A DNA stretch of 64,000 bases from Mesorhizobium sp. M1E.F.Ca.ET.045.02.1.1 (GTDB lineage: Bacteria; Pseudomonadota; Alphaproteobacteria; Rhizobiales; Rhizobiaceae). The notes beneath the pieces were generated by a model. That model saw nothing but the letters and a program-made list of their open reading frames with translations. It did no database searches and had not been told where the DNA came from. The stretch covers positions 4,602,501 through 4,666,500 of the forward strand of contig NZ_CP034447.1 of NCBI RefSeq assembly GCF_003952485.1, read 5' to 3'. A program made the translations under genes and the position numbers. Below are positions 1 to 9,378 of the stretch, piece by piece (positions within the stretch are counted from its first letter, which is position 1; each line of letters opens with the position of its first letter).

Positions 1-12
1 GCCGGGCGATTA

Positions 13-26
13 TGGACAGGCGTCCA
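13..26. promoter_or_regulatory. short palindrome upstream of the first ABC operon
   Basis: TGGAC-N4-GTCCA is a perfect inverted repeat about 155 bases before the substrate-binding gene. Its size suits a GntR- or TetR-class operator, but no regulator gene is adjacent and the left side is cut by the window edge. It could equally be chance. The rest of the stretch to 180 shows only a GAGAGGG ribosome-binding site just before the start. Confidence 0.2.
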
Positions 27-180
27 AAAAATAGGCACGATGCCTTCCGTACAGCATGACCCGTCCGGTCTCGGCAATGACTGCCGCGCAAGCAGGCGGC
101 CCAGGCGGTGGCATGTGTCTTGCTTCTTGAACCAATGGTGTCGAGCCCAGCGCGCAGCGCGCCGGAGCCAAGAGAGGGTG

Positions 181-1191
181 ATGTTTATGTACGGAAAAGA
201 AAAGATCCTGGCGGGCGCTGTCGCGCTGCTTGCGGCTAGCACGCTGGGCGCGGCGGCCAACGAGAAAGTCACCTTCGGCACCAACTGGCTGGCCGAGCCG
301 GAACATGGCGGCTACTATCAGGCGATCGCCGACGGCACCTACGCCGCTTGCGGCCTCGACGTCACCATCATGCAGGGCGGGCCGCAGGTCAGCGGCCGGC
401 CGATGCTGCTTGCCGGCAAGATCGATTTCTACATGGGTGGCAACCTGCTCTCGGCCTTCGATGCGGTGCAGCAGGGCATCCCGATGCGCGTTGTGGCGGC
501 CGACTTCCAGAAGGACCCGCAGGTCATCATGTCCCAGCCGGGGCAGGGGCTGGACAAGTGGGAGGACCTGAAGAACGCCGACCAGTATATCCTCGGCGAC
601 GAGGGCGCGCAGACCTTCTTCCAGTGGATGGTGACCGATCTCGGCTTCGACGCTGCCAAGCGCGTGCCCTACACCTTCAATCCGGCGCCCTTCATCGCCA
701 ACAAGAAGTCGATCCAGCAGGGCTATGTGACGTCTGAGCCCTTCGCGGTGCAGAAGCAGGGTGGGTTCGTGCCGAACCAGTTCCTGCTTGCCGACAACGG
801 CTGGGATACTTACGCGACGACCATCGAGGTGATGCAGGACACGATCGACAAGCGGCCCGAGGTCGTCCAGTGCTTCGTCGATGGCTCGGCCAAGGGCTGG
901 TACAATTATCTCTACGGTGACAACAAGGCCGCCAACGAGATGATCAAGAAGGACAATCCGGACATGACGGACGAGCAGATCGCCTTCTCGATCGAACAGC
1001 TGAAGAAGTTCGGCATTGTCGATTCCGGCGATTCGGAAAAGCTCGGCATCGGCGCCATGACCGATGCACGCATCCAGGGGTTCTACGACAAGATGGTCAA
1101 GGCCAAGGTCGCGCAGCCGGGCATCGACATCAAGAAAGCCTACACGCTTGCCTTCATCAACAAGAGTGTCGGGCTGGAGCTGAAGAAGTAA
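181..1191 (+). CDS. ABC transporter substrate-binding protein, NMT1/THI5 type
   Basis: Periplasmic solute-binding protein of 336 residues that would deliver a small ligand to the permease and ATPase encoded next. The N-terminus (MFMYGKEK, then a hydrophobic run ending at AAAN) is a signal peptide. The mature start VTFGTNWLAEPEHGGYYQA is typical of the NMT1/SsuA/ThiY fold. The ATG at 181 is chosen because GAGAGGG lies just upstream; the reading frame is open back to base 40, but that extension would bury the signal peptide. An ATG at 187 is also possible. It is followed after 15 bases by the ATPase. The ligand is unknown; the neighbouring cytosine-deaminase-like enzyme suggests a pyrimidine or other N-heterocycle. 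Confidence 0.85.
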   Translation: MFMYGKEKILAGAVALLAASTLGAAANEKVTFGTNWLAEPEHGGYYQAIADGTYAACGLDVTIMQGGPQVSGRPMLLAGKIDFYMGGNLLSAFDAVQQGIPMRVVAADFQKDPQVIMSQPGQGLDKWEDLKNADQYILGDEGAQTFFQWMVTDLGFDAAKRVPYTFNPAPFIANKKSIQQGYVTSEPFAVQKQGGFVPNQFLLADNGWDTYATTIEVMQDTIDKRPEVVQCFVDGSAKGWYNYLYGDNKAANEMIKKDNPDMTDEQIAFSIEQLKKFGIVDSGDSEKLGIGAMTDARIQGFYDKMVKAKVAQPGIDIKKAYTLAFINKSVGLELKK

Positions 1192-1206
1192 GGCGGCCCG
1201 CCTGAC

Positions 1207-2025
1207 ATGATCCAGGAGAAAGTGGCGAAGGCAACGGCATCGGGCGAGAGCCCGATGCTGCTTTCCTTACGCAATGTCGGCAAGGCCTTTTCCAACGGGG
1301 TGACGGCGCTGAGCAAGGTCAACCTGGCGATCCGGGAGGGCGATTTCCTCAGCCTGCTCGGCCCGTCCGGCTGCGGCAAGTCGACGGCGCTGCGGCTGAT
1401 CGCCGGCCTGTCGACGCCGACCTCCGGGCAGCTCGACTGGCGCGGCTCGATCGACCGCTCGAATATCGGCTTCGTCTTCCAGGAGCCGACACTGCTGCCT
1501 TGGGCCAGCGTCTTCGACAATGTCTGGCTGCCGCTCAGGCTGAAGGGCGTGTCGCGTGCCAGGGCGGAACCCGCTGTGATGGAGATGCTGGCGCGCGTCC
1601 ACCTCAATGGTTTCGAGAACGCCGTGCCGCGCGAGCTTTCCGGCGGCATGAAGATGCGCGTCTCGATCGCGCGGGCCATGGTGACGAAGCCGCGCATCCT
1701 CTTGATGGACGAGCCCTTCGCCGCGCTCGACGAAATTACCCGCTTCAAGCTCAACAACGATCTTCTGGAGCTTTGGCAGGACGAGCGCTTCACCGTCGTC
1801 TTCGTCACCCACAGCGTCTTCGAAAGCGTGTTCCTGTCGAGCCGCGTCGTCGTCATGGCCGCGCGGCCGGGTCGTGTCTTCGGCGAGCTCGCCATCGACG
1901 CGCCTTATCCGCGCGACGAGGTGTTCCGGACTTCGCCCGACTACGCCGCGCTTTGCCGGCAAGCCTCGGACGTGCTGGTGAATGCCATCAACTCAACTGC
2001 CGGACCTCATCATGACGGCCATTGA
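1207..2025 (+). CDS. ABC transporter ATP-binding protein (SsuB/TauB-like)
   Basis: Cytoplasmic ATPase of 272 residues. Walker A GPSGCGKST is at about residues 52-60, a Q-loop in FVFQEPTLLPW, the signature LSGGM at 144-148, Walker B ILLMDE at 164-169 and the switch histidine in VTHS. All key residues are present. It belongs to the nitrate/sulfonate/taurine class that pairs with NMT1-type binding proteins. The gene sits 15 bases after the binding protein and overlaps the permease start by 14 bases, so the three are translationally coupled. Confidence 0.9.
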   Translation: MIQEKVAKATASGESPMLLSLRNVGKAFSNGVTALSKVNLAIREGDFLSLLGPSGCGKSTALRLIAGLSTPTSGQLDWRGSIDRSNIGFVFQEPTLLPWASVFDNVWLPLRLKGVSRARAEPAVMEMLARVHLNGFENAVPRELSGGMKMRVSIARAMVTKPRILLMDEPFAALDEITRFKLNNDLLELWQDERFTVVFVTHSVFESVFLSSRVVVMAARPGRVFGELAIDAPYPRDEVFRTSPDYAALCRQASDVLVNAINSTAGPHHDGH

Positions 2026-2863
2026 AGACACCGCGCTGAAGCTCGATCCCGAAGAGGCGCGCCGCGTCCGCCAGGAGCGGCTGGAGCGGATCGGCAAATG
2101 GGTGCTGCCGCTGGCGATCATGGTGCTGGCAATCTGGCTGTGGGACCGCATCTGCGTCTGGAACGAGATCCCACAATACATCCTGCCGCGTCCGGGCGTG
2201 GTGCTGCAGACGCTGCACGACGATGCCGGGCTGCTGTCTTCCTCACTGCTGGTAACGCTAAAAATAACCTTCCTCAGCCTGCTTCTTGCCGTCATCGGCG
2301 GTGTCGGGCTGGCGGTGCTGTTCGCGCAGTCGAAATGGGTGGAGATGTCGTTCTTCCCCTTCGCCATCGTGCTGCAGGTGACGCCGATCGTCGCGATCTT
2401 CCCGCTGATCAACATCTACATCAACAACCAGACGACGAAGCTCCTGCTCTGCGCCTGGATCGTGGCCTTCTTCCCGATCCTCTCCAACACCACGCTCGGG
2501 CTGAATTCGGTCGACCGCAATCTGCGCGACCTGTTCAAGCTCAACGGCGCGACACGCTGGCAGCAACTACGCTATCTGCGCCTGCCGGCGGCGATGCCCT
2601 ATTTCCTCGGCGGGCTGAAGATCGCAGGCGGCCTGTCGCTGATCGGCGCGGTGGTGGCCGAATTCGTCGCCGGCGCGCAGGGGCAATCGTCCGGGCTTGC
2701 CTCCCGCATCATCGAGGCCGGCTACCGGCTCAATGCGCCCAGGCTGTTCGCGGCGCTGATCCTGATCTCGCTCACCGGCATACTGATCTTCCTGGTTCTG
2801 TCGCTGGTGTCGCATCTCATCCTGCGCCGCTGGCACGAGAGCGCGCTGAAGCAGGAGCGGTAG
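2012..2863 (+). CDS. ABC transporter permease (SsuC-like)
   Basis: Inner-membrane permease of 283 residues with about six hydrophobic segments and a BPD_transp_1 core; the EAA-loop region lies around LNGATRWQQLRYLRLPAAMP. The ATG at 2012 (MTAIEDTALK) is preferred over an in-frame ATG at 1982 because it gives a short overlap with the ATPase and leaves a normal cytoplasmic N-terminus before the first helix (WVLPLAIMVLAIWLW). It completes a one-permease, one-ATPase importer that presumably feeds the catabolic genes downstream. Confidence 0.88.
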   Translation: MTAIEDTALKLDPEEARRVRQERLERIGKWVLPLAIMVLAIWLWDRICVWNEIPQYILPRPGVVLQTLHDDAGLLSSSLLVTLKITFLSLLLAVIGGVGLAVLFAQSKWVEMSFFPFAIVLQVTPIVAIFPLINIYINNQTTKLLLCAWIVAFFPILSNTTLGLNSVDRNLRDLFKLNGATRWQQLRYLRLPAAMPYFLGGLKIAGGLSLIGAVVAEFVAGAQGQSSGLASRIIEAGYRLNAPRLFAALILISLTGILIFLVLSLVSHLILRRWHESALKQER

Positions 2864-2896
2864 GATGGTTCGTCCCGTCACCCAGGAGCGCAGCAG

Positions 2897-4198
2897 TTGA
2901 TTCCGGACTCAGCGTCATACCGGCTTGGCAATGTCCGGCTGCATGCGTCGCTGACGCCGGGCCTCTTCGCAACCTTCGACAGCGACGGCTTCGCGCTCGC
3001 CGACATCGCCGTCGCCGACGGCAAGATTGCCAGCATCGTCGCGCATGGCGGATCGAAGGCCTCGGCCGACGCGATCGACCTCGGCGGCCGCATCGTGCTG
3101 CCGTGTTTCGTCGACTGCCATACCCATATCGACAAGGGCCACATCTGGCCTCGAAAACCCAATCCCGACGGCACCTTCATGGGTGCGCTCAACGCCACCG
3201 GCGCCGACCGTGCGGCGCGCTGGAGCGCGGAGGACGTCGCGCGCCGCATGGATTTCTCGCTGCGCTGCGCTTACGCGCATGGCACCAAGGCCCTGCGGAC
3301 GCATCTCGACAGCGTGCCGCCGCAGGAGGAGATCTCCTGGCCGGTGTTCGAGACGGTGCGCGAGAGATGGCGCGGCCGCATCGACCTGCAGGCCGCCTGC
3401 CTGCTCGGTATCGAAGGCGTGCGCGACAAGGCCTGGTTCGAGCGGCTGGCAAAGCGCGTCGCCGCGGCCAAGGGTGTGCTCGGCGTCGTCACCTACATGG
3501 TGCCCGATCTGGAGAAACTGCTCGACCGGGTTTTTGCGCAGGCGATCAAGCATGGGCTCGACCTCGATTTCCATGCCGACGAGACCGATGACGTCGCGGC
3601 GATCTCGCTGAAGAAGATCGCCGAGGCCTCGCTATGGAACGGTTTCGAGGGCAACATCCTCGTCGGCCATTGCTGCTCGCTCTCGCGCCAGCCGGATCTC
3701 GAGGTGCTCGACACGCTGGACAAGGTGGCGAAGGCGGGCCTCGCCGTGGTGTCGCTGCCGATGTGCAACCTCTATCTGCAGGACAGGCGCAATAATGGAA
3801 CGACACCGCGCTGGCGCGGCGTGACGCTGCTGCACGAAATGAAAGCGCGCGGCATCAAGGTCTGTATCGCCTCCGACAACACGCGCGACCCATTCTACGC
3901 CTATGGCGATCTCGACATGCTCGAAGTCTACCGGATGGCGACGCGCATCCTGCATTTCGACCACCCGGTCGGCGACTGGCCGAAGGCGGTGGCGGCAACG
4001 CCGGCCGAGGTGATGCGGCTCGATGATGCCGGAACGCTCGCGGCCGGCGGCAGTGCCGACTTCATCGTCTTCAAGGGACGGAGCTGGACCGAATTGCTGT
4101 CGCGGCCCGAATCGGATCGCATCGTGGTGCGTGCGGGCAGGGCGATCGAATGCCGGCTGCCGGACTATACCGAACTCGACGAATTGATGGTGGGATGA
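2897..4198 (+). CDS. cytosine deaminase-like amidohydrolase
   Basis: Metal-dependent amidohydrolase of 433 residues in the cytosine deaminase/atrazine chlorohydrolase family. The diagnostic motifs are in order: HTHIDKGH (metal), HADETDD (metal histidine and catalytic glutamate), GHCCSL (metal histidine) and ASDNTRDPF (metal aspartate). It would hydrolyse an exocyclic amine or related leaving group from a pyrimidine-like ring. The start is TTG with CAGGAGCG eight bases upstream; no ATG is near. It follows the transporter by 33 bases and abuts the FAD oxidase (TGA within ATGATG). True cytosine specificity cannot be told from sequence; the neighbours suggest a different heterocycle. Confidence 0.8.
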   Translation: MIPDSASYRLGNVRLHASLTPGLFATFDSDGFALADIAVADGKIASIVAHGGSKASADAIDLGGRIVLPCFVDCHTHIDKGHIWPRKPNPDGTFMGALNATGADRAARWSAEDVARRMDFSLRCAYAHGTKALRTHLDSVPPQEEISWPVFETVRERWRGRIDLQAACLLGIEGVRDKAWFERLAKRVAAAKGVLGVVTYMVPDLEKLLDRVFAQAIKHGLDLDFHADETDDVAAISLKKIAEASLWNGFEGNILVGHCCSLSRQPDLEVLDTLDKVAKAGLAVVSLPMCNLYLQDRRNNGTTPRWRGVTLLHEMKARGIKVCIASDNTRDPFYAYGDLDMLEVYRMATRILHFDHPVGDWPKAVAATPAEVMRLDDAGTLAAGGSADFIVFKGRSWTELLSRPESDRIVVRAGRAIECRLPDYTELDELMVG

Positions 4199-5595
4199 TG
4201 GATACCGCAGCGCTGCAGCGCGATCTTCAAGGACTCAAGATCGACGACCATCCGGCCATCGTCCAGCAGAAGAGCCGCGACTTCTACTGGTACAGCCCGG
4301 TGCTGAAGCAGCAGCTCGACCATATCACCGGCGACCTGATCGTCACGCCGAAGAACGAGGAGGAAGTGATCCGCGTGCTCGCCGCCTGCCATCGGCATGG
4401 CATCCCGGTGACGCCGCGCGGCAGTGGCACCGGCAATTACGGGCAGGCAATGCCGCTGTCGGGCGGCGTGGTGCTCAACCTCGCCGAGATGAACGAGGTA
4501 AAGGCGATCGCGCCAGGGCGCGTCGTGACCGGACCGGGCGCGGTGCTGGCCGATATCGACAAGGCGACGCGCGCGCATTCCAGCCAGGAACTGCGCATGT
4601 CGCCGTCCACCTACAACACGGCATCGATCGGCGGCTTCGTCGCCGGCGGCTCAGGCGGTGTCGGCTCGATCCGCTGGGGCGGGTTGCGCGACCTCGGCAA
4701 CGTCATCCGGCTCAGGACCGTGACGATGGAGGCCGAGCCGCGCGTCATGGAACTGATCGGCGAGGACGTGCTCAAGGTCATGCACGCCTACGGCACCAAC
4801 GGCATCATCACCGAGGTCGAGATGCCGTTGACGGCCTCCTACGACTGGATCGACGTCATTGTCGGCTTCGACGATTTCATGGACGCGGCCGGCTTCGGCA
4901 ACGATCTCGCCGTCCAGGATGGCATATTGGCCAAGCTGATCACGTCGATCGCGGCGCCCATTCCTTACGACTATTTCAAGCGGCATCAGAAGTTCTTCAG
5001 GCGCGAGCAGAGCATCGTGGTCTGCATGATCGCGCCGCACGCGATGGATGCGTTCGTCGCGTTTGTCCGGGCCAGCAAAGGCGAAATTGTCTTCAGGGCC
5101 GACCAGGAGACCGACCTGAAGGGATTGCCGCCGGCCTACGAACTGACCTGGAACCACACGACGCTGCGGGCGATCCGGGTCGATCCGACGATCACCTATC
5201 TGCAGGTGCGCTACCCGTCGCCGGATCATCTGGCTCATGTCAAGGCGATGGTCGACCGCTTCGGCGACGAGGTGCCGGCGCATCTCGAATTCATCCGCTT
5301 CGATGGCGCCATCGGCGCCGCCGGCCTGCCGCTGGTCCGCTTCACCACGGAGGAACGGCTCGACGAGATCATCCGCATCCATGAGGACAACGGCTGCTGG
5401 ATCTTCAACCCGCACCGCTACACTCTCGAAGAGGGCGGCATGAAGCAGACGGACGAGGTTCAGCTTACCTTCAAGCGTGAGACCGATCCGCAAGGCCTGC
5501 TCAATCCCGGCAAGATGATCGCATGGGAGAACCCAGGCTATGACTATCGCTCCGGCAAGTCCTTCCTGTTCAAGGGGCTGCAAAAGGCGAGTTGA
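4195..5595 (+). CDS. FAD-binding oxidoreductase (GlcD/PCMH type)
   Basis: Flavoenzyme of about 466 residues. The N-terminal PCMH FAD-binding fold is shown by TPRGSGTGNYGQAMPLSGG (pyrophosphate loop) and SIGGFVAGGSGGVGSIRWGG; the C-terminus ends in LNPGKMIAW, typical of the FAD-oxidase C-terminal domain. The family oxidises 2-hydroxyacids, alcohols or ring substrates. The start overlaps the stop of the amidohydrolase, with ATG at 4195 or 4198. The same reading frame is open back to 4150, but that part lies inside the upstream gene. It probably oxidises the product of the deaminase step. Confidence 0.8.
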   Translation: MMDTAALQRDLQGLKIDDHPAIVQQKSRDFYWYSPVLKQQLDHITGDLIVTPKNEEEVIRVLAACHRHGIPVTPRGSGTGNYGQAMPLSGGVVLNLAEMNEVKAIAPGRVVTGPGAVLADIDKATRAHSSQELRMSPSTYNTASIGGFVAGGSGGVGSIRWGGLRDLGNVIRLRTVTMEAEPRVMELIGEDVLKVMHAYGTNGIITEVEMPLTASYDWIDVIVGFDDFMDAAGFGNDLAVQDGILAKLITSIAAPIPYDYFKRHQKFFRREQSIVVCMIAPHAMDAFVAFVRASKGEIVFRADQETDLKGLPPAYELTWNHTTLRAIRVDPTITYLQVRYPSPDHLAHVKAMVDRFGDEVPAHLEFIRFDGAIGAAGLPLVRFTTEERLDEIIRIHEDNGCWIFNPHRYTLEEGGMKQTDEVQLTFKRETDPQGLLNPGKMIAWENPGYDYRSGKSFLFKGLQKAS

Positions 5596-6176
5596 TGAAC
5601 GTCCTCGTGCTTTTCGCTCATCCGGTGGAGACCAGCTTCAATGCCGGCCTGCACCGGATGATCGTCGAGCGGCTCTCGGCGGCGGGACATACGATCGACG
5701 ACTGTGATCTCTACGCTGAGGACTTCGATCCGCGGATGACGCGGGCCGAACGGCTCGGCTACCACGACCAGCGCGCGCCGGGCGATGCTGTCGCCGGTTA
5801 CGTCGACCGCCTCAAAAGGGCCGAAGCGCTGGTGCTGTCGTTTCCGGTCTGGAACTACGGCTATCCGGCGATCCTGAAAGGTTTCTTCGACCGCGTCTTC
5901 CTGCCCGGCGTATCGTTCAGGCTGGTCGACGGCAAGGTGCAGCCGACGCTGCACAATATCCGGAAGCTTGCCGCCGTCACCACCTATGGCGGCAGCCGGT
6001 TCCGGGCGATGCTGATGGGCGATCCGCCGCGCAGGGTCGTAAAGCGCATGCTGCGAGCCACGATAAAGCCCGGCGCGCCCGTCTCCTATCTCGCGCACTA
6101 TTCGATGAACCTCTCGACCGACGAGACGCGCAAGACCTTCATGGCGAAGGTGGCTGCCAGCATGGACCAATTCTGA
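5595..6176 (+). CDS. NAD(P)H quinone oxidoreductase, flavodoxin fold (1)
   Basis: Flavodoxin-like NAD(P)H dehydrogenase of 193 residues (Flavodoxin_2/NQO1-MdaB type). The start MNVLVLFAHPVETSFNAGLH carries the FMN/FAD phosphate loop, and FPVWNYGYPAILKGFFDRVF is the flavin-ring segment. It overlaps the FAD oxidase stop by one base and the second reductase by one base. It is a paralogue of the next gene, so the pair may form a heterodimer or act on two intermediates. Confidence 0.8.
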   Translation: MNVLVLFAHPVETSFNAGLHRMIVERLSAAGHTIDDCDLYAEDFDPRMTRAERLGYHDQRAPGDAVAGYVDRLKRAEALVLSFPVWNYGYPAILKGFFDRVFLPGVSFRLVDGKVQPTLHNIRKLAAVTTYGGSRFRAMLMGDPPRRVVKRMLRATIKPGAPVSYLAHYSMNLSTDETRKTFMAKVAASMDQF

Positions 6177-6763
6177 TGCGCGCGCTGGTGGTCTATTGCC
6201 ATCCTGTTCCCGAGAGCTATTGCGCGGCGATCCGCGATACGGCGATAGAGGTGCTGAAGGGGAGAGGCTGGGATGTGCGGCTGCTCGATCTCTATGCCGA
6301 GAACTTCAATCCGGTGATGAGCTGCGAGGAGCGGCGTTCCTATAACGACCGCGCCCCGGACGATCCGGCGCTCGAGCCGCATTTCGATCATCTTATGTGG
6401 GCCGAAGCGATCCTGTTCGTGTACCCGACCTGGTGGTACGGCCTGCCGGCGATGCTGAAAGGCTGGTTCGATCGGGTCTGGGCAACCGAAATCGCCTTCA
6501 AGCTGCCGGCCGGCGGAGGGCGGATCACGTCGCTGATGAGGCATGTGACCAAGGTCGGCGTCATCACCACCTGCGGCGCACCGACGTGGTGGAGCGTCGT
6601 CGTCGGCCAGCCGGGCCGCAAGACGATCCTGCGCGGCATTCGGGCGCTCTGCGCCACGCGCTGCCGGACATTCTTCCTGGCGCACTATCTGATGGATTCC
6701 TCGACGCCGAAGAGCCGGGCGGCGTTCCTTGATAAGGTGCGGGCGAGGCTGGAAAGGTTTTGA
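6176..6763 (+). CDS. NAD(P)H quinone oxidoreductase, flavodoxin fold (2)
   Basis: Second flavodoxin-fold reductase, 195 residues. VVYCHPVPESYCAA is the phosphate-binding loop and YPTWWYGLPAMLKGWFDRVW the flavin-ring loop. It aligns throughout with the preceding gene (shared DLYAE.F.P.M and LAHY.M..ST motifs), so the two arose by tandem duplication. It is the last gene of the operon that begins with the ABC transporter and is followed by a long palindromic repeat. Confidence 0.8.
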   Translation: MRALVVYCHPVPESYCAAIRDTAIEVLKGRGWDVRLLDLYAENFNPVMSCEERRSYNDRAPDDPALEPHFDHLMWAEAILFVYPTWWYGLPAMLKGWFDRVWATEIAFKLPAGGGRITSLMRHVTKVGVITTCGAPTWWSVVVGQPGRKTILRGIRALCATRCRTFFLAHYLMDSSTPKSRAAFLDKVRARLERF

Positions 6764-6774
6764 GGGCCGGACTT

Positions 6775-6920
6775 CCCTTCTCCCCTTGTGGGAGAAGGTG
6801 GATCGGCGCGCAGCGCCGAGACGGATGAGGGGTATTCCAGCGGAGTGAGACGCTGGCGTTCCCTGGAACACCCCTCATCCGTCGCCTTCGGCGACACCTT
6901 CTCCCACAAGGGGAGAAGGG
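6775..6920. repeat. near-perfect inverted repeat element, rhizobial type
   Basis: Two perfectly complementary 26-base arms (6775-6800 and 6895-6920) enclose a second pair around GACGGATGAGGGG near 6820 and its complement near 6871. The whole is a 146-base dyad forming one long hairpin between convergent genes. A partial copy with the same CCCTCATCCG and CACCTTCT words is at 62449-62497. It resembles the intergenic mosaic palindromes common in Rhizobiales and may also end transcription from both sides. Confidence 0.8.
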
Positions 6921-6930
6921 GAAAACCGCG

Positions 6931-9378
6931 CTACATCCTCACCCGTTCCGCCTTCGGGTCGTACATCGGCTTCAGCGATGCTTCCGCGGCGAAGCGCTCA
7001 CCGGCGATCTCCACCTCGTAGGACGAGGCCAGAATGTCCGCCTCGCTTTCGCCCTTGCACGGCACATAGCCGAGGCCGATCGCGCCGCCGAGATGATGGC
7101 CGTAATTGCCGGAGGTGATCGGGCCGACGATCCTGCCGTCGCGCAGGATCGCCTCGTTGTGGAAGAGCAGGGGCTGCGGGTCCTTGAGGCGAAACTGTAC
7201 CAGGCGGCGGCTCAAACCGGCCTCTCTTTTCCGCAGCACCGCATCGCGGCCGATGAAGTCGCGTTTGGTCGTCTTCACGGCAAAGCCGAGGCCGGCCTCC
7301 AGCACATTGTCCTCGTCGGTGATGTCGTGGCCGAAATGGCGGAAGGCCTTTTCGATGCGGCAGGAATCGAGCGTGTGCAGGCCGCAGAGCTTCAGTCCGA
7401 CATCGGCGCCGGCATCGGCGATCGCCTCGAAGACATGCGCGGCCTGCTCGGTCGAGACATAGAGCTCCCAGCCCAATTCGCCGACATAGGTGACGCGATG
7501 GGCGCGGGCCAGCCCCATTCCGATCTCGATCTCCTGGAATGTGCCGAACGGATTGGCCTCGTTGGAGAAGTCGTTCGGGCTCACCTTCTGGATCAGCTTT
7601 CGCGAGTCCGGTCCCATCAGGCAGATGACGGCCTCGGAAGCGGTCACGTCGGTGATGACGACGAACTCGTCGGCGACATGCCGCCGCAGCCAGGCGAGGT
7701 CGCGCTGCAAGGTGGCACCCGGCTCGACGAGGAAATAGCCCGTCTCCGAGAGCCGCGTCACGGTGAGGTCGCTCTCGATGCCTCCCTTGGCGTTGAGCAT
7801 CTGCGTGTAGACGATCCTGCCCGGTTCCACGTCCATGTCGTTGGCGCAGAGCCGCTGCAGGAAGGCACGGGCATCGCGGCCCTCGACGCGGATCTTGCCG
7901 AAGGAGGTCATGTCGAACAGGCCGACACCGTTGCGGACTGCCAGATGCTCTTCGCGCTGGTTATCGAACCAATTCTGCCGCTTCCAGGAATAGCGATATT
8001 CGCGCTCCTGGCCTTCGCGGGCGAACCAGTTGGCGCGCTCCCAGCCCGCCACCTCGCCGAACACGGCGCCGCTGGCTTTCAGATGCTCATGCAGAGGCGA
8101 GCGGCGCACGCCGCGCGAGGTCGCCATCTGACGGTAAGGGAAATGGTCGGCATAGAGCAGGCCGAGCGTTTCGGAGACGCGCTCCTTGAGGTAGAGGCGG
8201 TTCTTCTGGAAGGGCTGGGCGCGGCGGATGTCGACTTCCCAGAGGTCGAAGGGTGCCTCGCCGTCACTGATCCACTGCGCCAGCGCCATGCCGGCGCCGC
8301 CGGACGAAACGATGCCGATCGAATTGTAGCCGGTCGCCATCCAGTAGCCGGCGAGTTCCGGTGCTTCGCCGAGATAGTAGCGGTCGTCCGGCGTGAAGCT
8401 TTCGGGTCCGTTGAAGAAGGTGTGGATGCCGGCCGTGCCCAGCATCGGCATGCGGTTGACGCCCATTTCGAGGATCGGCTCGAAATGATCCATGTCCTCC
8501 GGCAACTGGTCGAAGCAGAAATCCTCGCGAATGCCCTCCATGCCCCAAGGCTTAGCCAATGGCTCGAAGGCGCCGAGCATCATCTTGCCGGCGTCTTCCT
8601 TGTAGTAGGCGCACTCGTCCGGCACGCGCAGCACCGGCAGGCGGGAGAGTCCGGGGATAGGCTCGGTGACGAGATAGAAATGCTCGCAGGCATGCAGCGG
8701 GATGGTGACGCCGTTCTGGCGGCCGAGCTCGCGCGCCCACATGCCGGCGCAGTTGACCACGATATCGGTCTCGATCGTGCCCTGGTCTTCGCCCTGCGCC
8801 CAGGAGACGCCGGAGACGCGGCCTTTTTTTGTATGGACCTTGGTGACCTTCACGTTCTCGATGACGGCCGCGCCGCGCTGGCGCGCGCCCTTGGCCAGCG
8901 CCATGGCGATGTTGGCCGGATCGCACTGGCCGTCGAGCGGCAGATGCACGGCGCCGACCACGTCGGACACGTTGAGATGCGGATACATCTCCTTGACTTC
9001 GCCGGGCGAAATCTCGCGCACGTCGACATCGAAGGCCCGCGCCAACGAGGCCTGCCGGTAGATCTCGTGCTTGCGCTCCTCGGTCAGCGCGACGGTGATC
9101 GAGCCGACCTGGCGCATGCCGGTGCCGACATCGGTTTCGGCTTCCAGCTTGACGTAGAGGTCGGCCGAATATTTCGCCAGCCGCGTCATGTTCTGCGAGG
9201 CGCGCAACTGGCCGATCAGGCCGGCGGCATGCCAGGTCGTGCCGCAGGTGAGCTGCTTGCGCTCGAGCAGCACGATGTCGGTCCAGCCGAGCTTGGCCAG
9301 ATGATAGGCGACCGAGCAGCCGGAGACGCCGCCGCCGATGATGACGGCGCGGGCCCTGGTGGGAATGGTCTTGGTCAT
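6931..9378 (-). CDS. FAD-dependent dimethylglycine/sarcosine dehydrogenase-like protein with GcvT domains (1)
   Basis: Protein of 815 residues. The N-terminal DAO domain has a Rossmann FAD site (IIGGGVSGCSVAYHL, about 12-26) and TTWHAAGL around His50, the segment whose histidine carries covalent FAD in dimethylglycine and sarcosine dehydrogenases. The C-terminal half is a GcvT/aminomethyltransferase fold (NGVGLFDMTSFGKIRVEG onward) that binds THF and captures the oxidised methyl group. It is the last gene of the minus-strand operon from 13620 and overlaps the aminotransferase by four bases (ATGA). Likely reaction: oxidative N-demethylation of dimethylglycine, sarcosine or a related N-methyl amino acid. 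The exact substrate is undetermined. Confidence 0.8.
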   Translation of the reverse strand: MTKTIPTRARAVIIGGGVSGCSVAYHLAKLGWTDIVLLERKQLTCGTTWHAAGLIGQLRASQNMTRLAKYSADLYVKLEAETDVGTGMRQVGSITVALTEERKHEIYRQASLARAFDVDVREISPGEVKEMYPHLNVSDVVGAVHLPLDGQCDPANIAMALAKGARQRGAAVIENVKVTKVHTKKGRVSGVSWAQGEDQGTIETDIVVNCAGMWARELGRQNGVTIPLHACEHFYLVTEPIPGLSRLPVLRVPDECAYYKEDAGKMMLGAFEPLAKPWGMEGIREDFCFDQLPEDMDHFEPILEMGVNRMPMLGTAGIHTFFNGPESFTPDDRYYLGEAPELAGYWMATGYNSIGIVSSGGAGMALAQWISDGEAPFDLWEVDIRRAQPFQKNRLYLKERVSETLGLLYADHFPYRQMATSRGVRRSPLHEHLKASGAVFGEVAGWERANWFAREGQEREYRYSWKRQNWFDNQREEHLAVRNGVGLFDMTSFGKIRVEGRDARAFLQRLCANDMDVEPGRIVYTQMLNAKGGIESDLTVTRLSETGYFLVEPGATLQRDLAWLRRHVADEFVVITDVTASEAVICLMGPDSRKLIQKVSPNDFSNEANPFGTFQEIEIGMGLARAHRVTYVGELGWELYVSTEQAAHVFEAIADAGADVGLKLCGLHTLDSCRIEKAFRHFGHDITDEDNVLEAGLGFAVKTTKRDFIGRDAVLRKREAGLSRRLVQFRLKDPQPLLFHNEAILRDGRIVGPITSGNYGHHLGGAIGLGYVPCKGESEADILASSYEVEIAGERFAAEASLKPMYDPKAERVRM

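Noticed and set aside
1..180. TPP-controlled thiamine-precursor uptake for the first ABC operon
   Set aside because: No THI element is present, unlike before thiC; the binding-protein family is also broad.
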